A stretch of 42,981 nt of DNA, taken from Acidobacteriota bacterium. GTDB lineage: Bacteria; Acidobacteriota; Terriglobia; Acidiferrales; UBA7541. Both the position numbers and the translations under genes were made by a program. This document shows, in pieces, positions 1 through 8,743 of this stretch (position 1 is its first letter; every line of letters begins with the position of its first letter). The stretch is taken from the NCBI GenBank assembly GCA_018268785.1, contig JAFDVY010000020.1, forward strand, positions 1 to 42,981, read 5' to 3'. Below the pieces are notes generated by a model that saw only the letters and a list, made by a program, of their open reading frames with translations, had not been told where the DNA came from and did not search any database.

Positions 1-1
1 G

Positions 2-553
2 TACCGCGCACACCTCGAAACTTCGCTGGCCTTGATCGAACGCGCCACAGACATTCGCAACGCCTCAATCATTGACATCGGCGGCGGCGAATCCACACTC
101 GTGGACGATCTTCTCGCGCGTGGCTGCGAGGACGTCACTGTCCTCGACGTTTCCGAAAAAGCGATCGAATTCACAAAAGCGCGCCTCGGTTCAGCAGCGG
201 AAAAAGTCCACTGGATCGCTTCCGACATCGAAACAGCGCGGCTTCCAGCGCAGTCGTACGACGTCTGGCACGATCGCGCCGTCTTTCACTTCCTCACCAC
301 ACCCGAAAAACGCCTTGCTTACGTGCGCCAAACAGCCCATGCCGTCAAACCCGGCGGCCACGTTATCGTCAGTACGTTCGGCCCCGAAGGGCCCATGGAA
401 TGTAGCGGATTGAGGGTAATGCGGTACGACGCTAATGAGCTTCACGGCGAATTTGGCGCAAAGTTTCGCCTCATTGAAAGCGCGAAAGAACTCCACAAAA
501 CGCCGTTCGGAAAAACGCAGCAATTCCTCTACTGCTACTGCCGCGTCGAATAG
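2..553 (+). CDS. Class I SAM-dependent methyltransferase, 5' end outside window
   Basis: This is a Rossmann-fold methyltransferase that would move a methyl group from S-adenosylmethionine to an unidentified small acceptor. Motif I is visible as IIDIGGGEST, followed by the acidic end of strand beta-2 (VTVLD), an ASDIE stretch and the DRAVFHFL and VKPGGHVIVSTF segments typical of the fold. The frame is open back to base 2, reading YRAHLETSLALIER before the TTG at 32, so the true start probably lies upstream and this is a 5'-truncated gene. The part seen covers nearly the whole catalytic domain. The substrate cannot be told from sequence. It ends before a tail-to-tail junction with the MBL/rhodanese gene. 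Confidence 0.8.
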   Translation, partial: YRAHLETSLALIERATDIRNASIIDIGGGESTLVDDLLARGCEDVTVLDVSEKAIEFTKARLGSAAEKVHWIASDIETARLPAQSYDVWHDRAVFHFLTTPEKRLAYVRQTAHAVKPGGHVIVSTFGPEGPMECSGLRVMRYDANELHGEFGAKFRLIESAKELHKTPFGKTQQFLYCYCRVE

Positions 554-561
554 TCGGCATG

Positions 562-586
562 GTAGGGGCGGGGCTTCAGACCAGCT
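562..586. repeat. Degenerate GTAG-headed palindromic element
   Basis: A GTAGGGGCGGGGCTTCAGACC stretch in the short gap between two convergent genes. It resembles the other GTAG-plus-hairpin elements of this window (TTCAG at the loop) but its stem is imperfect, so it may be a decayed copy. Confidence 0.35.
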
Positions 587-590
587 CTTC

Positions 591-2000
591 TTACGCTTGT
601 GCTGCAGCTGCATTCACAGGCAGCTTTGCCAGTTCCCAGGCTGCAATCCCGCCTGCTATTTCGCTTACGTGTTCAAATCCTTCTCGCTGCAAAATGCTCG
701 CCGCAATCGAAGACCGGTATCCGCCCGCGCAATAGACCAGCACCGGCCGGTCCTTCTTCAATTCGCCGGTCCGCTCCGCCAACCGGTTCAGTGGCAAACT
801 GGCGCTGCCTTCAATCATCTTCTGTTGACGCTCATTGGCCGTGCGAATGTCCACAAGTTGTGGCGCATCCGGTTTCGCAAGGATCTCCGCCGCAAGCGCA
901 GGGCTCCATCGTTCGGATTTCTTCGTCAAATCCGGCCGCGTTTCCACGGCTCGCATCCCGTCTTTCAAAAACCCCGCAACGTTGTCGAAGCCGATTCTTC
1001 CCAAACGAATTGCTGATTCCGATTCCCTTCCCGGATTCGCCACAATCACAATCGGGTTCTCGTGATTCAAAATCGTTCCCGCCCACGTCGCATATTGTCC
1101 GCTCAACCCAATGTTCACGCTGCCCGCCAGATGTGCCGCCGCAAACTCTTCCGGCTCGCGCGTATCCAGAATCTGCGCGCCACTCTTCTGCAATTCCAGC
1201 GCATCGCGCAAATCCAGCGGCTTCAATTCCTGCTTCAGCGCTTCATCCAGCGTCGCGCGCTCCTTGCTGTTCAGCACGGCGTCATACACAAAGTACGGCG
1301 GAGCTTCCGGCTGATCCGCCGTCACCAGCTCAATAAACGCCTGTTTGCTCATCGGCTGCAGCGCATAATTCACCCGCCGCTGCTCTCCAATCGTCGAAAC
1401 CGTTTCCTTGCTGATCGCTTTCCCGCAAAGCGATCCTGCACCGTGCGCCGGATACACCAGGCTAGCGTCCGGGAGCGGCAAAATCTTTTTTTGAATCGAA
1501 TCGTAAAGCAGCGCACCCAAATCCGCTGCCGACCATCCCAGCGCAGCGCGCAAGTCCGGCCTTCCCACATCGCCCACAAACAATGTATCGCCCGTCAGCA
1601 CCGCGTGTGGCTCCGTGGCGCTCTTCGATAAATCAAAAACTTCGATCGAAATCGACTCCGGCGTATGTCCGGGCGTTTCCAGGGCCTTCAATCGCACGTT
1701 CCCAAATTCAATCGCGGCGCCATCGCCGAGAGGAACAAACTTGTACTCCGCCTGGGCCTTCGCGCCCAAATAGATCGTGGCACCCGCTTGATCTCGCAAT
1801 TCCAGATGCCCCGCGACAAAATCAGCGTGCAGATGCGTCAAAATCACATGCTTGATTTGGAGTTTGTGTTCCGCCGCGAAGGAAAGATAAATCCCAATAT
1901 CGCGCTGAGGGTCAACCACTGCTGCTGTGCCCGTCCCTTCGTCGCCAATCAGATACGACGCATGAGCAAGACATCCCAGATAAAACTGTTTGAGGATCAT
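591..2000 (-). CDS. MBL-fold hydrolase with two rhodanese domains (persulfide dioxygenase-like)
   Basis: A 469-residue protein with an N-terminal metallo-beta-lactamase domain (about residues 1-235) and two rhodanese domains (about 260-350 and 370-465). The MBL domain shows THLHADFVAGH, ETPGHTPES, GDTLFVGDVGRPDL and YPAHGAGS, the metal-ligand set seen in ETHE1-type persulfide dioxygenases, which oxidise glutathione persulfide to sulfite. The second rhodanese has the active loop CAGGYRS with its Cys. The first has NPGRE in the same place and no Cys, so it is probably structural or regulatory. Likely role: cytoplasmic sulfane-sulfur detoxification. The adjacent peroxiredoxin on the same strand fits a thiol and oxidant stress setting. 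The exact substrate is inferred from the family. Confidence 0.87.
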   Translation of the reverse strand: MILKQFYLGCLAHASYLIGDEGTGTAAVVDPQRDIGIYLSFAAEHKLQIKHVILTHLHADFVAGHLELRDQAGATIYLGAKAQAEYKFVPLGDGAAIEFGNVRLKALETPGHTPESISIEVFDLSKSATEPHAVLTGDTLFVGDVGRPDLRAALGWSAADLGALLYDSIQKKILPLPDASLVYPAHGAGSLCGKAISKETVSTIGEQRRVNYALQPMSKQAFIELVTADQPEAPPYFVYDAVLNSKERATLDEALKQELKPLDLRDALELQKSGAQILDTREPEEFAAAHLAGSVNIGLSGQYATWAGTILNHENPIVIVANPGRESESAIRLGRIGFDNVAGFLKDGMRAVETRPDLTKKSERWSPALAAEILAKPDAPQLVDIRTANERQQKMIEGSASLPLNRLAERTGELKKDRPVLVYCAGGYRSSIAASILQREGFEHVSEIAGGIAAWELAKLPVNAAAAQA

Positions 2001-2052
2001 GGCTGACCCCTCTCGCGCTCGGTCATTTCGACAGACCCGTTAGTTTGAATTT

Positions 2053-2079
2053 CATAGGAGGCGGGGGCTTCAGCCCCCG
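2053..2079. repeat. ATAG-headed palindromic element
   Basis: Contains the perfect hairpin CGGGGGCTTCAGCCCCCG (2062-2079) preceded by ATAGGAGG. A second inverted repeat, GCTTTAG-CCC-CTAAAGC, follows at 2103-2119. Both lie between the peroxiredoxin and MBL genes, where they could also stop or stabilise the peroxiredoxin transcript. There is no clear U-tract directly after the first stem, so terminator function is uncertain. Confidence 0.6.
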
Positions 2080-2143
2080 TTCAAAGCTTCAAAAAAACGG
2101 CGGCTTTAGCCCCTAAAGCTTCCTATAACTTTCTACCCTTACT

Positions 2144-2839
2144 TCACTTCGGCTGTTTGCCCAAACGCAGATACGGCTTCAGCGTCCGAAGACCGCCCGG
2201 GAAGAGCTGCTTCACTTTTTCCTCGGGCATCGTCGCCGGAACCACCACGTCGTCTCCCGGCTTCCAGTTCACCGGAGTTGAAACGCTGTGCTTTGCCGTC
2301 AGTTGCAGTGAATCCACCACTCGCAACACTTCGTCAAAGTTGCGTCCCGTGCTCATCGGATAGCTCAGCATCAGCTTGATTTTCTTGTCCGGCCCAATCA
2401 CGAACACCGTTCGCACGGCCGCATTGTCCGCCGGAGTTCTTCCTTCGCAGGACTCTCCCGCTTCCGCCGGAAGCATGTTGTAGAGCTTCGCCACCTTCAG
2501 CTCCGGATCGCCAATCATCGGATAATTCACTTTGTGGCCCTGTGTCTCTTCAATGTCCACAGCCCACTTGCTGTGGCTGCTCACTGGATCCACGCTTAGA
2601 CCGAGAATCTTCACATTCCGCTTCTTGAACTCCGGATTCAGCCCGGCCATGTAGCCGAGCTCGGTCGTACAGACAGGCGTGAAATCCTTCGGGTGCGAAA
2701 ACAGAATCGCCCAGCTCTCGCCAATCCATTCGTGGAAGTGGATCGGGCCTTCGGACGTCTCTGCTGTAAAGTTCGGCGCTGTATCGTTGATGCGTAGCAT
2801 TGTGGTTTGTTCCGCTCGCGCGGCTCCTTCTCCTGTCAT
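2144..2839 (-). CDS. Peroxiredoxin, 1-Cys (Prx6) type
   Basis: A thiol peroxidase that reduces hydrogen peroxide and organic peroxides. The peroxidatic Cys lies in the PKDFTPVCTTEL motif, which is characteristic of the Prx6 subfamily, and the long C-terminal domain (SYPMSTGRNFDEVLRVVDSLQL and what follows) also fits Prx6. Length is 231 residues. The ATG at 2839 has an excellent AGGAGG five bases upstream and is preferred over the internal Met14, although the extra 13 residues are unusual for the family. An additional Cys (AEAGESCEG) is present. The upstream neighbour is the divergent SDR. The downstream MBL/rhodanese gene on the same strand suggests a shared stress role. Confidence 0.93.
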   Translation of the reverse strand: MTGEGAARAEQTTMLRINDTAPNFTAETSEGPIHFHEWIGESWAILFSHPKDFTPVCTTELGYMAGLNPEFKKRNVKILGLSVDPVSSHSKWAVDIEETQGHKVNYPMIGDPELKVAKLYNMLPAEAGESCEGRTPADNAAVRTVFVIGPDKKIKLMLSYPMSTGRNFDEVLRVVDSLQLTAKHSVSTPVNWKPGDDVVVPATMPEEKVKQLFPGGLRTLKPYLRLGKQPK

Positions 2840-3186
2840 AACTGCCTCCTGGCGCTTCGCCCTGCCTGTCAGAGAGTCAGCGCCTCACTAAAGATGAGCC
2901 ACCAGTGTACCAAGCCGCCGCAGAACGTGGAAACATGGAACCACCATAGCTGAAGTAGCCTGGCCCTCTTGTTTACCCTAAGTCTCGAAGGGGCCGCGAA
3001 AACCGAAAACTGAGCCTCAGCTCATCGGAACTCGCAACAGTCTCATCAAAACCGCCGACCTACCAATCGTGCACCGTCCCGGACAACACACGATCACTTT
3101 CGCATCCGTGATTCGCGTTGTAACTTTGCTCCCGCGCTGCTGTAGAATCGGAATGCATTTCTGACTCATTCACGGAGCAAAAACGA
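2840..3186. other. Intergenic region between divergent peroxiredoxin and SDR genes
   Basis: No convincing gene is seen in these 347 bases. It must carry promoters for both flanking genes. A weak candidate for the plus strand is TTGTAA (3118-3123) with TAGAAT (3143-3148), but the 19-base spacer makes it tentative. Confidence 0.5.
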
Positions 3187-3963
3187 GTGGGACATCCCCA
3201 ACTGGAATTGAACGGCAAAGCAGCGCTGGTCATCGGCGGCACAAGCGGCATAGGCCTCGAAATCGCCAAGGGGTTGGCGAAAGCCGGTGCGGACGTTGTC
3301 GCCACTGGCCGGCGCGAAGACCTTGTGAAATCTGCGGCAAAAGAAATTCGCGCACTCGGCCGCCGGACGCTCGAAATTCCGTGCGATGTCACCGACGAAT
3401 CCACCATCAAGAAATTGCTCGACGCCGCTGTCGCCGAATTTGGCCACGTGCAAATTCTCGTTAACTGCGCCGGCCGCACAAAGCGCGCCGCGACCATCGA
3501 TGTTCCCGACGCCGACTGGAACGCCATCCTGGAAACGAATCTCACCGGAACGCTTCGGGCCTGCCGCGTCGTTGGCCGCCACATGATCGAGCGCGGTTAC
3601 GGCCGCATCATCAATATCGTTTCTCTTGCTTCGTTCGTCGCGCTCTATGAAGTCGCCGCCTACTCCGCCAGCAAAGCCGCAGTCGCATCGCTCACAAAAT
3701 CGCTCGCCATCGAATGGGCCGGCAAAGGTGTTTGCGTCAACGCCATTGCTCCCGGAGTATTTCGCACGGAACTGAACTCTGGCTTGCTCGACGGCACCGA
3801 ACGAGGCAAGGAATTCAAAATCCGCACGCCCATGGGCCGCTTCGGCAAACTCGAAGAGCTCGCCGGCGCCGCCGTTTTTCTCGCTTCCGACGCAGCAAGT
3901 TTCGTAACCGGCCACGTTCTTGCCGTGGATGGCGGCTTCCTCTCCAGCGGCGTCAACCAATAG
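3187..3963 (+). CDS. SDR-family oxidoreductase (FabG-like)
   Basis: A classical short-chain dehydrogenase of 258 residues, NAD(P)-dependent. The cofactor loop reads GGTSGIG, the NNAG-type motif is NCAG, the catalytic Ser lies in NIVSLASF, and the YSASK motif gives Tyr and Lys. The C-terminus closes with VTGHVLAVDGGF, as in FabG and glucose dehydrogenase relatives. The GGRREDL-like region after beta-2 (ATGRRED) suggests NADP(H) preference. GTG at 3187 is the start, with GGAG ten bases upstream. The substrate is not identifiable; 3-ketoacyl or sugar/gluconate reductase roles are both possible. Confidence 0.9.
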   Translation: MGHPQLELNGKAALVIGGTSGIGLEIAKGLAKAGADVVATGRREDLVKSAAKEIRALGRRTLEIPCDVTDESTIKKLLDAAVAEFGHVQILVNCAGRTKRAATIDVPDADWNAILETNLTGTLRACRVVGRHMIERGYGRIINIVSLASFVALYEVAAYSASKAAVASLTKSLAIEWAGKGVCVNAIAPGVFRTELNSGLLDGTERGKEFKIRTPMGRFGKLEELAGAAVFLASDAASFVTGHVLAVDGGFLSSGVNQ

Positions 3964-4109
3964 AACTCAACTCAGCCTGAACTAAATCGCATCCGCAGGC
4001 TGTATGCGCATTTCGCCTCTCGTAATGGCCGTTTGCAAATCGATTTGTGAACTCTTTGCAACCTTTTCACCTTGTCGGCAATCAGATATGCAACGACGGT
4101 TGGGGAGAG

Positions 4110-5249
4110 ATGAGGTCCGCTCAGGTCATCCTCATGGGCAATCGGGAACACGCGTTTGTGGTTGGTGGCGGACCGGCGGGGCTGGTCGCTGCGATTGCGC
4201 TGCGGCGCAAGGGCCTGCACGTCACCGTCGCGGACGGCGGCGATTTTCCCAGCGATAAAGCCTGTGGAGAAGGCATTCTGCCGGAAGGCCTCGCGGCGCT
4301 CGAACGGCTCGGCATTTCGCTTGATCCGAACGAAGGCCGCACATTCCACGGCATTTGTTTTATCAATGCGCGCACTACCGCCGAAGCAACATTCCCCTTT
4401 CGCAGCGGACTTGGCATGCGGCGCGTTGTCCTTCATCGGCAGCTTTTGCGTGCCGCCGAAAACTTCGGCGTGGAAATGCTGCAGCGAACTCCGGTAACGA
4501 ACCTCTCCTCGAATTGCGTTTCTCTGGGAGCGAAAAAGGTTTCTGCGGACTGGATTATCGGCGCAGACGGGTTTCACTCCCGCGTAAAATCGTGGACCGG
4601 ACTCGACCGCGGCCTCAACGCAAGACTTCGCTACGCATTTCGGCTGCATTTTGTGTGCGCTCCCTGGAGCGACATGGTGGAGGTTCACTGGAGCCAGCAC
4701 GCTCAGCTTTATATCACGCCGGTCTCGAACACGGAAGTCGGCGTTGTTGTCCTCTCTCGTGACCCGCAACTTCGCGTGCGGGAAGCGCTGCAATATTTCC
4801 CGCAAGTTTTAGCGCGGCTCGGCGGCGCGGATTCGGTATCCGCGGAACGCGGCGCAGTCACCGGCAACTGTTTCCTCGCCTCTGTTCACGCCGGAAAAGT
4901 GGCGCTGATTGGCGACGCTTCGGGAAGCGTCGACGCAATCACAGGCGAGGGATTGAGCCTGGCGTTTCGGCAGGCGGAAGCTCTGGCTGAGGCAATCGCC
5001 AATCGCAGTTTGGCGAACTACGGCCGCGCTCACAAGCGGCTTCGGCTACGTGCAGCGATCATGGCGCGCATGCTGTTGCTGCTGGAAAGACAGCCGCGAT
5101 TGCAGGAGCGCGTCGTCAGTGCGCTTGCCGCGGAGCCGGATATTTTTCGACGAATGTTGGCCGCTCACGTGGGCCACATTTCTCCCATTTCTCTTGCGAC
5201 TGCAAGCGCGCGGCTTGGTCTGTTGCTGCTGGCATCCAATTTTTCCTAA
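4110..5249 (+). CDS. FAD-dependent oxidoreductase, geranylgeranyl reductase/FixC-like
   Basis: A 379-residue flavoprotein with the dinucleotide-binding motif VVGGGPAGLVAAIALRRKG near the N-terminus, a CGEGILPEG segment, the GADGFHSRVK motif of group A flavoprotein monooxygenases/reductases, and the second FAD motif GDASGSVDAITGEGLSLAFRQA. This arrangement matches the geranylgeranyl reductase/FixC group, which reduces isoprenoid chains or acts as a flavin monooxygenase. The ATG at 4110 follows GGGGAGAG. The frame is open further upstream to 4047, and a second ATG lies at 4134. The gene ends four bases into the convergent Rieske gene. The real substrate is unknown. Confidence 0.85.
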   Translation: MRSAQVILMGNREHAFVVGGGPAGLVAAIALRRKGLHVTVADGGDFPSDKACGEGILPEGLAALERLGISLDPNEGRTFHGICFINARTTAEATFPFRSGLGMRRVVLHRQLLRAAENFGVEMLQRTPVTNLSSNCVSLGAKKVSADWIIGADGFHSRVKSWTGLDRGLNARLRYAFRLHFVCAPWSDMVEVHWSQHAQLYITPVSNTEVGVVVLSRDPQLRVREALQYFPQVLARLGGADSVSAERGAVTGNCFLASVHAGKVALIGDASGSVDAITGEGLSLAFRQAEALAEAIANRSLANYGRAHKRLRLRAAIMARMLLLLERQPRLQERVVSALAAEPDIFRRMLAAHVGHISPISLATASARLGLLLLASNFS

Positions 5250-6379
5250 CCTTCCAGGAATTCCCTCAACAGCATGTGAAAGTGATGGACGCCGTTTTCG
5301 CGCTTTACCGAATAACGGCCACGGTCGTAGGTGGAAGAATTCAATCCCTTTTGAACATTGGTGCAGAGCAGGATGTCTTCCTGCTGGACTTCATCGCTGA
5401 ATGAGACGGCTTTGGCGATGCGATCTTTTGCGGCCGGCGATTCCGTGTCGTGAAAAAACCATTCAAAGATGGTGAGCGTTTTGTCGTGGGATAGCGGGAC
5501 AATTAGATTTGTGGAAAAGTTGTCCGGATAGATGTTGAGCATCAGATTGGGAAAAATCCAGAAATAGAGCGCTTCCTTCAAACCGCCGGAAGCCGGAGCA
5601 TAAGCACGTTCGGCATCGCCGGGCTTCCTGGCGCGGATTGGCGCGAACTGCTGCGAATAATAGCGGAATGTATCCGTGCGGTATTGCGCGTAGTCGATTT
5701 CTTTCATCAGGCCGGGATGGGCGATGGGGATGTGATAGCCCTCGAGATAATTGTCAACGTAAACCTTCCAGTTGCAATCGATGACGTAGTCGCGGCGTTC
5801 GGCCAGTCTTAGATTTTCGAAATCGAAGCCGCGCGCTTGACTGGGGATCTCGCCGAGAATAGTCGCGAGCGATTCGCCGCCCTTGTCGAAATTGACGAAA
5901 ATCAAATCACCCCAGGTTTCGAGGCGCAGCGGGACCATACCCATGGTGCTGCGATCGAAAAATTCGACGCCGTCGACGTCGGGCGTGCCGATTAGTTTTC
6001 CGTCGAGTGTATAGGTCCAACCGTGATACTGGCAGCGCATGACATTTTTGCAGCCGCTGCCAAGCGCGATGGGGCCGGCGCGATGGCGGCAGACGTTGCT
6101 GAAGGCGCGAAGTGTTCCCTGTTTGTCGCGGATAATGAGCACGGGTTCTCCGGCGACTTCCGCGGTGAAATAGGTTTCAGGATCGGCAATGGTCTTTTTC
6201 GCTCCAGACGTTTCGCCGCATGGCTGCATCGTGGTGCCGACAAGTTGCCAGGTTTTGCGAAAGATTTTTCCTTTCTCGATTTCGAGGATATGGGGATCGG
6301 TGTAGAAGCGCGAGGCGAGGGTGAAGGCGCACTCGATCTGTTCGTTCATGTCGAGGCGGAGAGGTTTTGTTGTAGTCAT
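5246..6379 (-). CDS. Rieske non-heme iron oxygenase, alpha subunit
   Basis: A 377-residue ring-hydroxylating-type oxygenase subunit. The Rieske [2Fe-2S] site is CRHRAGP followed by CQYHGWTY (C-x-H, 17-residue gap, C-x2-H). The mononuclear iron site is visible as DNYLEGYHIPIAHPG, giving two His ligands and the bridging Asp. The C-terminal domain resembles choline monooxygenase and carnitine oxygenase relatives more than naphthalene dioxygenases. A reductase partner is not encoded nearby; the FAD protein next door lacks ferredoxin-reductase features. No clear ribosome site precedes the ATG at 6379, and the in-frame Met at 6349 is an alternative start. Substrate unknown. Confidence 0.9.
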   Translation of the reverse strand: MTTTKPLRLDMNEQIECAFTLASRFYTDPHILEIEKGKIFRKTWQLVGTTMQPCGETSGAKKTIADPETYFTAEVAGEPVLIIRDKQGTLRAFSNVCRHRAGPIALGSGCKNVMRCQYHGWTYTLDGKLIGTPDVDGVEFFDRSTMGMVPLRLETWGDLIFVNFDKGGESLATILGEIPSQARGFDFENLRLAERRDYVIDCNWKVYVDNYLEGYHIPIAHPGLMKEIDYAQYRTDTFRYYSQQFAPIRARKPGDAERAYAPASGGLKEALYFWIFPNLMLNIYPDNFSTNLIVPLSHDKTLTIFEWFFHDTESPAAKDRIAKAVSFSDEVQQEDILLCTNVQKGLNSSTYDRGRYSVKRENGVHHFHMLLREFLEG

Positions 6380-6735
6380 GGCGAGTACTGTAGCTGACTA
6401 AGAGGTTGGAAGACCAGAGACCGAAGACCAGTGAAGACGAGAAGAATGCATGGCAGGGGAGGGGAGGGGAGGAAAGATGCGGATGCCGCCGCAGACTATT
6501 GGATGAACGATGCTAGGACGAAAAGGGATGATGAGCTACTGGCCTCAGAGCGGGAAATGGTACGGCTGAACATGGAAGGGGGCCGTTCAGGTGCCTGGCA
6601 GAAGCCCGGCACTACAAAAAGCAAGAAGGCGAGTAAGCGAGAACGGGATGGATACAGCGAAGTTGCGCATGAATGCGTTGCTGGCGGGGATGGTATAGTC
6701 CGCTGGCAAAGATCAGAGATTTTTGGAGGACGAGG
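6380..6735. other. Intergenic region between divergent Rieske and amidase genes
   Basis: No gene is supported; an open frame crossing it has no family resemblance. It contains two copies of GAAGACCAG 14 bases apart (6409, 6423) and a G-run array, GGGGAGGGGAGGGGAGG, at 6456-6472. The amidase promoter candidate lies at its right end. Confidence 0.55.
6691..6699 (+). promoter_or_regulatory. Extended -10 promoter candidate for the amidase
   Basis: TGGTATAGT matches the extended -10 form (TGn plus TATAAT with one mismatch) and lies 36 bases before the amidase ATG. No good -35 is visible, which is normal for extended -10 promoters. Confidence 0.4.
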
Positions 6736-8607
6736 ATGCTGGAGCGACGGGAGTTTGTAAAGAAGTGCGCGGGAATGGGATTTGCAGGGACGCTGCTGCC
6801 GGGCGTGTTATGGGGGCAGGCGCAGGCCGTGGGTGTGAAGAAGGTCACCAAGGAGATGATTGATAGCGCGGCGACGATTGCGGATGTGGCGATTTCGGAT
6901 GAGCAAAAGGAGATGATGCTGGAAAACCTGAACGATCAGGCGAGCGGGTATGAAGAGATTTACAAATTGCACATGCCCAATTCGGTGGCGCCAGCGTTGA
7001 TATTCGATCCGGTCACATCATCGGCAAAATTCGGGACGGAAAAATGGCCCATGAAGATGTCGGCAATGCCGAAAGGCTGGAAGGGCTCACGACTGAAAAA
7101 TGTGGAGGACTTAGCGTTTGCGAGCGTACGGGAACTTGCGGAACTAGTGCGGACAAAGAAAGTTTCGTCGCTGGCTTTGACGCAGATGTATTTGGGGCGA
7201 TTGAAAAAGTACGACCCGACGCTGAAGTTTGTCGTGACATTGACTGAAGAACGGGCGATGGCACAGGCGAAGAAAGCGGATGATGAAATTGCTGCGGGGA
7301 AATATCGCGGGCCGCTGCATGGTATTCCCTGGGGCGCGAAGGATTTGCTGGCGGCAAAAGGATACAGAACTACTTGGGGCGCGGCTGGATTCGAAACGCA
7401 GATGATTGATGAGGATGCGACCGTTGTGAAGAGGTTGGATGAGGCGGGCGCAGTATTGGTGGCGAAGTTGACGCTGGGCGCGCTAGCGCAGGGAGATGTT
7501 TGGTTCGGAGGAGTGACGCGGAATCCGTGGAATACGAAACAGGGATCAAGCGGATCTTCAGCAGGGCCGGCTTCGGCAACGGCGGCGGGATGTGTGGCGT
7601 TCAGCATCGGGTCGGAAACGTTGGGTTCGATTTCTTCGCCTTCGACGCGGTGCGGATGCACGGGATTGCGGCCGAGCTTTGGATTGGTGCCGCGAACGGG
7701 CGCGATGGCGCTTTCCTGGAGCATGGATAAGCTGGGGCCGATTTGCAGAACGGTGGAGGATTGCGCACTGGTACTCGATGCGATCTGCGGGAGGGACGGC
7801 AAGGACCGGACGGTGCAAGCGGCTGCGTTCAACTGGGATGCGAATTTGGAGTGGAAAAAGCTGCGGGTCGGATACGTGAAGACTGCGTTTGAGCCGCCGA
7901 AAGAACAACCGGCAGAGGCAGAAAAAGAAGAGCCGGCGAAAACTCCTGAGGAACAGAAAAAGCGCGACGAGCAGAAGAAACAGCGTGAGATATTTCAGGC
8001 GCGCGCAAAATACGACAGAAAATTCCTGGAGGCGACGCTGGCGAAGCTGCAAGAGATGGGAGTGAAACCGCTTCCTGTCGAGATGCCGAAGTTCCCCGCC
8101 GGTGCGGTGGAAATCATGCTGACGGCGGAATCGGCGGCGGCGTTTGACGAATTGACGCGGACTGGGAGAGATAAGTTGCTGACTTCGCAGAAGGATTACG
8201 ACTGGCCGAATACGTTTCGATCGGCAAGATTTATTCCGGCGGTGGAATATATACAGGCGGCACGAGCGAGAACGTTGTTGATGGAAGCCATGGCGAAAAT
8301 GTTTGAGGATTTCGATGTAATTGTGACGCCGTCGGGCGGGCCGCAATTGACGATCACCAATTTGACGGGGCATCCAGCGGTGATTTTGCCGAATGGAATG
8401 CGCGGGGAAGATGCCCCAAAGCCGCAATCGGAAGATCCCGGAGATTTCATGAATTCGGGCGGGCCGCGAACGCCGGTGAGTTTGACGTTTTTGGGGAAAT
8501 TGTACGGTGAGGCGGAGTTGTTGGCGTTTGCGAAGGCGTATCAGGATGCGACGGGGTTTCATCTGATGCATCCGGACCTTGCTGCAGTAGGAAATGCACA
8601 TCTTTGA
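6736..8607 (+). CDS. Tat-exported amidase, amidase-signature family (GatA-like)
   Basis: A 623-residue enzyme that would hydrolyse an amide outside the cytoplasm. It starts at ATG 6736, preceded by GGAGGA with a five-base gap. The N-terminus MLERREFVKKCAGMGF is a twin-arginine signal, and cleavage is likely near WGQAQA. The amidase-signature Ser-Ser-Lys triad is visible: Lys in GAKDLLAAKG (about 200), the cis-Ser in GSSGSSAGPAS (about 275) and the nucleophile in GSETLGSISSPS (about 295). A very charged insert rich in Glu, Lys and Pro (about residues 384-417) breaks the domain and is not usual in GatA. Export excludes a tRNA-transamidation role. Substrate unknown; peptide amides or aryl amides are possible. 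Confidence 0.9.
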   Translation: MLERREFVKKCAGMGFAGTLLPGVLWGQAQAVGVKKVTKEMIDSAATIADVAISDEQKEMMLENLNDQASGYEEIYKLHMPNSVAPALIFDPVTSSAKFGTEKWPMKMSAMPKGWKGSRLKNVEDLAFASVRELAELVRTKKVSSLALTQMYLGRLKKYDPTLKFVVTLTEERAMAQAKKADDEIAAGKYRGPLHGIPWGAKDLLAAKGYRTTWGAAGFETQMIDEDATVVKRLDEAGAVLVAKLTLGALAQGDVWFGGVTRNPWNTKQGSSGSSAGPASATAAGCVAFSIGSETLGSISSPSTRCGCTGLRPSFGLVPRTGAMALSWSMDKLGPICRTVEDCALVLDAICGRDGKDRTVQAAAFNWDANLEWKKLRVGYVKTAFEPPKEQPAEAEKEEPAKTPEEQKKRDEQKKQREIFQARAKYDRKFLEATLAKLQEMGVKPLPVEMPKFPAGAVEIMLTAESAAAFDELTRTGRDKLLTSQKDYDWPNTFRSARFIPAVEYIQAARARTLLMEAMAKMFEDFDVIVTPSGGPQLTITNLTGHPAVILPNGMRGEDAPKPQSEDPGDFMNSGGPRTPVSLTFLGKLYGEAELLAFAKAYQDATGFHLMHPDLAAVGNAHL

Positions 8608-8708
8608 GGACTTGGCGCGGCTTCAATCGAAAATGCCGCCCTGACGTGTCGGCTCTACAAAAGCGGCGTGAAGCAGGGGTTCGTGGTGCGGTTGCAATCG
8701 AAGTTGCT

Positions 8709-8732
8709 GGGCTAAAGCCGCGGCGCTACACA
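8709..8732. repeat. GTAG-headed palindromic element (minus orientation)
   Basis: On the minus strand it reads GTGTAGCGCCGCGGCTTTAGCCC, sharing GTGTAGCGCCG with the copy at the end of hscA. It lies between the amidase and the VWA gene. The surrounding 8608-8743 gap holds no supported gene. Confidence 0.55.
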
Positions 8733-8743
8733 GGCATCGATTA

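Noticed and set aside
6431..6760. A 109-codon frame in front of the amidase gene
   Set aside because: Gly/Arg/Glu-rich composition typical of GC-rich noncoding DNA, and it overlaps the amidase start and its promoter candidate.
8608..8743. A C-terminal extension of a minus-strand frame (Gln/Leu/His-rich) in the gap after the VWA gene
   Set aside because: No start of its own, lies in repeat-like DNA, and has no domain. Left as noncoding.
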